Source: Symbiodinium microadriaticum
Lineage: Eukaryota > Sar > Dinophyceae > Suessiales > Symbiodiniaceae
Assembly: GCA_001939145.1 (NCBI GenBank)
Contig: LSRX01000510.1
Span: forward strand, 170,916-234,915
Reading direction: 5' to 3'
DNA: 64,000 bases
Positions 58,025 to 64,000 of the stretch are shown here, piece after piece. Both the position numbers and the translations under genes were made by a program. A model generated the notes under the pieces. The model had not been told where the DNA came from and did not search any database. It was given only the letters and a program-made list of their open reading frames with translations. Each line of letters starts with the position of its first letter. Position 1 is the stretch's first letter.

Positions 58025-58456
58025 GTGTATGTATGGTAATATATATATATATATACATATACACCGCCAAGACTAGCTAGTGTAAGTTTATGCTCACCAA
58101 CCTTATGGTCTTCACTGTAGACGTCTCTGCCAGGCTTGCGAGGCAGTTACGCAGTGTTCACCATATCTCGAATCTGTGTCATAAGGCGGCTACATGAATC
58201 CGAAAACACGATAAGATAAGGCCTATCTTAAGATGTTGATGCTGCAGAACTCCAAAACCATGAACACATGCCCGATCCCCTTGTCAGATCAGGATGCGGA
58301 GAGAGGACCGCCTTCGCGCACCACAAACTCACCTGATGAGAGCACGTGAGCTCTGAGAATCTTTGCGTGGCAGTTCTCAACGCAGGCTTATTCTTGCTGT
58401 TCGAGTTTGCATTGGGATTGATCTTCACTTGAGTCTTCTGATTGTCAAGGAGCTCT
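57058..58456 (-). CDS. Probable split gene, two exons seen (unidentified)
   Basis: Exon 58456-58333 (41 codons, including 'RELLDNQKTQVKINPNANS') ends at CATCAG followed by GTGAGT, the best donor in the window. Exon 57144-57058 (29 codons, 'SSQQETFEEEAFRNEVEDA') is acidic with clear coding character, starts after CAG, and ends at GAG|GC. Both join in phase 0. The intron between them is 1.19 kb, so further exons may lie inside it. Downstream, frames near 56.9-56.6 kb stay open but I could not choose between them. No family recognised. An ATG at 57204 in the frame of the second exon allows an alternative in which that exon is the 5' end of a gene. Confidence 0.4.
57960..58070. repeat. (TGTC)n and (AT)n microsatellites
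   Basis: (GTAT)n, about twelve TGTC units and (AT)n, inside the 1.19-kb intron of the probable gene at 58456-57058. Confidence 0.9.
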
Positions 58457-58759
58457 CTGACATCACCGGTATGCAGTGAAAGTAAATATATGGCAAGAAA
58501 ACACATCTACATATGTACAGGTGCACATCTGTCAACATGTACCACGACTGAGAAGGAAACGCAGTCCCATCTTTAGATTAAGTCTTTGGGGGCTCCTTAT
58601 TGTAACTACAGTGCAAGATACTCCCAAACCCCTATGCTAATATCAATCGTTGAGACCCCTATGTTATCTTTACATCCGTCAGGTGACAGGTCTCCACGTC
58701 ACAGACGCCGGTCGTCACATACAGGTTGAGGATGGTCATGCCGCAGGCATGAAGGACCT

Positions 58760-58845
58760 ACTTGGAGGTTCATGGGTACTTATAATTGTAAGTAGGGGCT
58801 ACAAGTCCCCTAATATGGGTTATAATTATAAGTGGGGTTCCTTTG
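58760..58845. mobile_element. Truncated copy of the ACTTGGAGG MITE
   Basis: Shares ACTTGGAGGTTCATGGGTA and a TATAATTATAAGTGGGG interior with 59493-59604, but the right inverted end is absent. Confidence 0.55.
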
Positions 58846-59094
58846 AGGGTTCTGTAGGGTCTATAGGGTCTAGGGTCTGGGGTAGTTCTGAATAGTATGT
58901 GCTGCTTCTGTTTTCAACACGACCTAGGAAAGGAAAGCCTGTCTGTCAGGGCAAGCGCCCTCATGTAGCTCGCTCTTGCAGGTTTGAGCGCTTCACCGGC
59001 ATGCTACAGAAAGCACGACTGCATTGCTGCCTAGCCACGAGGAATGCAGCATCAAGGCCAAACATACAGGGAAGGGAATGCCTCTTAGACGAAG

Positions 59095-59330
59095 ATGGTT
59101 ATGACGATGACGACGCCCCCAGGCTGACGACGACGATGATGGTAATGATGGTGATGATGACGATGATGGTGACGACGGCAACGAAAGCAATATGATACAA
59201 GTATGATGAACAATGATGATGATGATCTTGTTGATGATGACGATGATGATAGTGACGGTGATGACGATGATGGTGTGAAAGAAGATGAGCGTGACGATGA
59301 AAATGCTGACCGTGGTGAGGATGATGCCTA
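59095..59330. repeat. GAT/GAC trinucleotide region
   Basis: Interrupted (GAT)n on the plus strand; no supported gene. Confidence 0.85.
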
Positions 59331-59492
59331 GTTCTGCTTCCTTGATCATTGCTAAATGCTGTTGTCGTTTTGCGCACTGATTGAGTGCTACCTTAGAGTT
59401 GCTGCCAGATCATGGCCACTAGACAGCATTCACAACCGCGGCCTCCGAGATTTTGGCGAGCTGACCAACCTGCAGTTGTGGAAGTGCTTTCC

Positions 59493-59604
59493 ACTTGGAG
59501 GTTCATGGGTAGTTGTAAGTGGGGTTATAAGTAGGGTAACTGTAATCATAACCCCTTTTAGGGGACTTCTAATCCCTTTTATGGCTACCCATGAACCTCC
59601 AAGT
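59493..59604. mobile_element. MITE with perfect 20-bp inverted ends (ACTTGGAGGTTCATGGGTAG)
   Basis: ACTTGGAGGTTCATGGGTAG at 59493-59512 is matched exactly by its reverse complement at 59585-59604. The interior has a TTATAAGTAGGG / CCCCTTTTAGGGG type sequence. A truncated relative lies at 58760-58845. Confidence 0.75.
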
Positions 59605-60188
59605 AATTGCAAGGCAGAAGCGTTTGTCAAGGCCAGGTTCTTCTGTTGAATTCAGGGACCCTGGGTGGTGCATCACACGTGGTCACCATGTAGATTTCCA
59701 CATTGACATGTGGCAGACTATTGGGAACGGATTTGGGAAACTGCTGGGAACGAGTCAGGACAGGTACAATCTCAAAGGATTAGATAGCATCCTTTGAAGG
59801 TTTGAGGAAAATGGTGGAGCGCAGGTATGCAAACCGCTTCTCATGCGCTATTCAGAAGAGTCCGGAGGACACTCAGAATCAGCCACCTCAACACTGGGGC
59901 GGCAAAGACACCCCAAACACTAAATCTCTAGATACCCAAACACCTAAAAACCTAAAAGCAGAAACCCTACAACCCGATGATTCGAAACACCCTTAACAGC
60001 TACAACCCGAAACCTTACAACCCTCTGCCTTATTGCACCCCATAACCAAAACCCATACAGACCCTATAGCCCTAAGCCCCTAAGTTGCCCTATAACCCCT
60101 AAGCCCTGAACTGCAACCCTACTCTGCCAGGACTGCAGGGCCGGCAAGGGGAGTAATGAGAACTGAAAGGGTAAAGAGGACGCCAAAT

Positions 60189-60252
60189 GGGTAGTCCCCT
60201 TTTTTAGGTCCCAAATATACCCCAAGAGGGACCCTGCTTTGGAGAACTGACC
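60189..60252. mobile_element. MITE, GGGTAG family, short copy
   Basis: Left end GGGTAGTCCCCTTTTTTAGG and right end TTTGGAGAACTGACC form imperfect inverted repeats of about 25 bp around a short core with CCCAAATATACCCC, shared with the other copies. Confidence 0.6.
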
Positions 60253-60411
60253 AAAATGTAGCTTCGAGCTTGGGATTTGGCCTGTAGGGATGAGGATCAC
60301 AACAGACACGGACATGACTACGCGACACCAATAGCAGAACAAGCTAGACGGAATTCAAAGGGCAACAAGAAAAGAACCATTAAACTCTTAGGAACGGAGA
60401 ACGACGGGCTG

Positions 60412-60442
<31 letters not shown>

Positions 60443-60904
60443 AACCCACGTGTCTTTGCTCTCACTATGCTTCTTCAAGCGTTCCCGCTCTTGTTTCTTC
60501 AGGCATAGGCACGAAAACTTCTCATGACCAGACACTAACCACGAAATTCGAACCCCTCAAGCCCGTGTTGGTACACCAGATACATTATAAGGGCTGAGCA
60601 CCGAAAACTAGAAGGCGATATGGTCGACAGTTTGAGCACTACGATGGGCCATAAGCATTATCAGTGATCGGTGCTATCGGTCCTGTTACTATGGCTACAC
60701 ACCAACTGTCGATTGTCGAGTAATTTATCGAATCCGTTGGATCGTTGCTTGTTACAACCATTCAACAAAAATCCGGTAAAAACAGCGGCGCAATACAGCC
60801 TGGTCCATCCCAAAGAGGCGGATGGTCCCCGCGATTCGGGTGGCCTCCGACTTTAGACAGGGTGGTGGATCGCGGAGCGCTGGAAAATCAAGGATCTGGA
60901 TAAC

Positions 60905-60965
60905 TTAGATCCCCTAAACTTAACCCTAAATCCTAAACCCTAAAACCCTAAACCCTAAGTTAGAT
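60905..60965. repeat. CCCTAAA tract inside an inverted repeat
   Basis: CCCTAAA units flanked by AAGGATCTGGATAACTTAGAT on the left and ATCCTTGATCGGATCTAG on the right; AACTTAGATC / AGTTAGATCC flanks give short imperfect symmetry. Confidence 0.6.
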
Positions 60966-62462
60966 CCTTGATCGGATCTAGGGACCTTATCGTCTTAACC
61001 GGAGTGGTCGTGTAGCAGCAATCTCTATCCAATGCCAGTGCTTACAATTCGGAACTCGCCTTGAACGGCCTATTGTCTTGAATGGTCAGGATCCCAAAGC
61101 AATGATTATCATGCCCAGTTCTCACCTACGGTATGGCCGGAAATTCCTGCGATCAGTCGCACAGCTCTCGTGGTCACGACTGCTACTCTTGGTATTGCTA
61201 TTCATGTGCACACGCTTGTCCTTCCGAGGTTCACGTTCAGGGTTCAGGGCCGGTGTCAGGTTCAGAACCCTGAACCCCGAACCCTAAAGCCGTAAACCCC
61301 TGCCCCAAACCCGCATCTCAAATTCTAAGCCCCTGTGTCTAGCGAGTGTAAGCCCCCTGCAGTCGTCTTTCTCTCGGCTACGGCTCCTCCGGCTGTGACC
61401 TCAGGGAGTCTAGCACACCTCTTCAGCGTTGGGGTTTCGAGGTGGTCGCGAGTCGTGCTTTGGGCCATATACTTCGAGCCCCAAAACTTCAAAACCCACT
61501 GCCGTTCCGGGGAGGAAAGCAACAAGTTGAAGCGGGCGCTGAAAGCTCAGCCTTTAGCTTCTTCGGCTCCCAATGCATCGGAGACAGTTCCTGAAAATTA
61601 AGGGAAGTTTTCTTGGTTTGCGTAAAGTACTTCTTATGTTGATGGAAAGGACTGAGTCTGATTTTCGGGGTTGCTAGAACTTTCGTCCAAGGCATTTTCG
61701 ATGATGATGATGATGATGATGACGACGATGACGATACTGACGCTGCAGGATGCTTTTGGTGCTCATGCTGGTGAGGACAAGGAAGCGGAAGCGGACTCTG
61801 CATGTGTGAAGTACCAATGCATTCGACATGATTTTGTCTAACCTATGGTTGACTTCTTATCGTCAACATCCCTTGAAGCCAATGCAGCTGCGGAGCTGTG
61901 CACACCAACCCTGGGAACTGAGTGTGGAAGAGGTCCGACATCTTCGCCAGGTTGTCCTCCAGCTTTGCTCAGAGCGATCGGGCCTTTGGGCCTTCGGATG
62001 TTTAGTCAGTTAACGTGTTAGTTGCGATCCTCTTCACTACTTTGGGGGTGTCGGGACTTCACTTGCACCTTTCATGCGATTACTTATTCCTAACGTGTAA
62101 TACCACCAGTCGTACTATCGACCGGATCCAGAGTCTGCTAGAAAACGGAAGTCAAGAGATAAATGCAACGCCCCAACCCCAACATGTTCCCAGCGCCTCT
62201 CGCACAACGGCCTTGAGCAGAAATGCAACAGCCAATTCGTCGCCTGGGGCACACGGGCACACATGGTGCAGGCGAGGAGGCCGCTAAACTTTTCTCTGCC
62301 ACCCGGCTGTTCCACTTATAGCTGTTGCTGCTGACATGACTAGCGTTAGAGTTGGGAGAAAGATCGGCAGCAGCATAAGTCGTAGTGGTAGTAGGAGGGC
62401 GGGGAGAGGGAAGCCGCCAACCTGGCCAAGTATGATGAGCGATGTGTGGGCCATTCAGAACC

Positions 62463-62575
62463 CACTATTATTACTATTATTACTACTATCATTACTATTT
62501 TTACTATTATTATTATTATTATTACTATTATTACCATTATGATTATGATTATGTGATGATGATTGTTATCATTAA
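62463..62575. repeat. (TTA)n/(ATT)n microsatellite
   Basis: AT-rich trinucleotide array with ACTATTATT units. Confidence 0.85.
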
Positions 62576-62857
62576 TAGCACTAATCACTAATATATCAGA
62601 AACCGCTCTGGGCTCCTGACTTGGTGCTGTCGTCTGCTCGGTTCGCTGCAAAGTGGGAGAGAACGGAGCCTCAAAGATCAGGCCACGGCGTCAAGAGTCC
62701 GCTGCTTTCCCTTCGTGGTCACGGCTCTTCGTACTTATTGCCATGCTGCCGGGATCTGTCCGGCCGGCACCACAAGGGGAGACTTAAGATTCGGGGTTCA
62801 GAAGTATAACGGTCTGGGGCTTGATCAAGCGTCAACACCAAGCTGATCTACCTTCAA

Positions 62858-62986
62858 CGCTCTATAGGAAGGGCTACACTGGTGACCTTCAAAGCCCAGG
62901 TTCAACCAAGCATGATGCTGGCACGAGGCAATCTTCGTATTGAAGGCGTTGACGACGAAGCCTCAAGCTCAGCAGAGGAATGGTAG
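62858..62986 (+). CDS. Weak candidate terminal exon
   Basis: After GGAAG|G near 62871 the plus frame reads 'ATLVTFKAQVQPSMMLARG' and 'NLRIEGVDDEASSSAEEW', then TAG at 62984-62986. The acidic end and AG|G start look like a real terminal exon, but there is no partner exon in view and no family is recognised. Confidence 0.25.
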   Translation, partial: RSIGRATLVTFKAQVQPSMMLARGNLRIEGVDDEASSSAEEW

Positions 62987-63177
62987 CTGGGACTAGCTAC
63001 CGAGACCAAAATACAGTAGTGATAATACAAAAACAGAGGAATAGCAGTCATGCTAACATTCTTCGGTGTGGATGTATTGAGGCATACTGAAAGAAAACCA
63101 CATTCGCGTCTTCAGACACGAGCTTACCAACTGCATCAGCCCTCGAATGACGAGCTCTTGGGGGCCGTACACAATAT

Positions 63178-63283
63178 GGGTAGCTTTCTAAGTTAGGGTC
63201 CCTGTGGGGGTCCTTTTTATAAGGGTGCCGTACTATACTATATTGGGGACCTAAAAGAGGACCCTAATTTAGAGAACTACCCA
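63178..63283. mobile_element. MITE, GGGTAG family, complete copy
   Basis: Left end GGGTAGCTTTCTAAGTTAGG and right end CCTAATTTAGAGAACTACCC are inverted repeats of about 26 bp with few mismatches. The core contains GTGCCGTACTATACTATATT. Flanks read AATAT and ATACG, compatible with a short AT-rich target duplication. Confidence 0.75.
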
Positions 63284-63479
63284 TACGATCGAAGCCACGA
63301 AGTTGGAACTTTCTCATCCTCACACCCTTAAGGTAGAGAGTATAGGGGATCCCTGCGCTACTGTAATCATCCCTAAAACCCATGGTTGCAACTTTCTGGG
63401 GCGTTCGCTTTTTAGGACTACGCCGCAGCAGACCCAAGAGTTGAGCCCTACAAGCCCGAAGCCCAAAACTTTGCAGCAT

Positions 63480-63588
63480 TTTAGGGTTTAGGGTGTTTAG
63501 GGTTTCGGGTTTAGGGTTTTAAGGTTTTTAGGGTTTAGGGGTTTTAGGGTTTAGGGTTTAGGGTTTTAGGGTTGAGGGTTTAGGGTCC
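63480..63588. repeat. Interstitial TTTAGGG-type tract, longest in the window
   Basis: About 14 TTTAGGG units with GTTT and TTT variants. Confidence 0.9.
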
Positions 63589-63589
63589 C

Positions 63590-64000
63590 GACAAAGAAAA
63601 AACATTCTGTGAATGTGTTCCTTTCACCTCAAAACATTTGGCAGACAGGTCTCAGTCAAGGGTCACTACTTGAGATATTAAAAAGTATTGAAATCTCAGA
63701 AGACTCTGAGTTTAGAGTTGCAGCATGACAGAAAGCAACAACACATTAGGGTACATAAGAGGGATCGAGGTAGTACTTTAGGAGTATCCCCAATATGTAT
63801 AGCACAACATGCCCCAAATGCTGTTGGCCCTTATATGCATGAATTTCGATCAGACACGTGGGCAGCGGCGCGCCATGGAAAGAATGGCCTCCTGCTCGTA
63901 GGACCAAGCATGAGAGTCGTGAAGATCAGCAGTGTCAGTGGTAAGGCGGCCTTCTACTTTGATGATATTATTAGGGCCTGCATCAGGCCATATGAAGGAC
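63590..64000. other. Unique DNA to the window end, nothing recognised
   Basis: No frame of note and no repeat apart from short AT runs. Confidence 0.5.

Larger units (their letters stand above)
59610..62455. other. No confident gene
   Basis: Degenerate CCCTA-rich DNA at 59900-60120, one MITE, (AAC)n at 60412-60440, (GAT)n at 61698-61735. No supported gene. Confidence 0.5.

Noticed and set aside
63480-63588. TTTAGGG tract as a true telomere
   Set aside because: It is short, degenerate, followed by 400 bp of unique DNA, and similar tracts occur in both orientations throughout the window.

Overview
The window looks like nuclear DNA of a dinoflagellate, most likely Symbiodiniaceae or a relative (inference). 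It carries dozens of interstitial TTTAGGG/CCCTAAA-type tracts, very many GTA/TAC/CTG-type microsatellites, and long low-density stretches. Its genes are cut into short exons (about 45-330 nt) whose introns start with GT, GC or GA and almost all end in AG, usually followed by G. No rRNA, tRNA, CRISPR or bacterial-type operon was recognised.

Most real genes are invisible as long ORFs. I found them by joining exons by hand on the minus strand; frame and phase were checked by counting. In transcription order (high to low coordinate) they are: (i) a ten-exon gene at 42301-38077 with an N-terminal SAM-like part and a conserved C-terminal region that I recall, from memory only, in uncharacterised dinoflagellate proteins; (ii) a voltage-gated channel domain, 'channel A', at 36660-34592, covering end of S2 to S5; (iii) unidentified probable exons at about 34.1-33.2, 30.2-29.7 and 28.7-28.3 kb; (iv) a Kv-type channel, 'channel B', at 27344-18396, covering S1 to the TVGYG selectivity filter in nine exons; (v) a four-exon ubiquitin-like plus ankyrin-repeat gene at 18159-16033. 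All lie on the same strand, as in the unidirectional gene clusters described for dinoflagellates. More minus-strand coding sits at 58.5-57.0 kb, 50.4-50.2 kb and 52.7-52.05 kb.

Region by region: 1-16 kb has no confident gene and is mostly unique intergenic DNA with microsatellites. 16-42.3 kb is the minus-strand gene cluster, whose introns hold MITE-like inverted-repeat elements and a 400-bp CTA/CTC array. 42.3-50 kb is telomere-like repeats, a 100-bp palindrome and microsatellites. 50.8-53.7 kb is a composite repeat-rich locus around a minus-strand ORF pair split by one TAG, with an array of GC-rich hairpins upstream of the ORF start. 54-64 kb is mainly repeats, with one probable split gene and several MITEs.

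The most interesting points are the two hidden K+-channel-type domains sharing an intron position; two adjacent introns of channel A whose 3' ends are copies of the same inverted-repeat element and use the same element-derived acceptor (introner-like behaviour); and the uncharacterised 50.8-53.7 kb locus.
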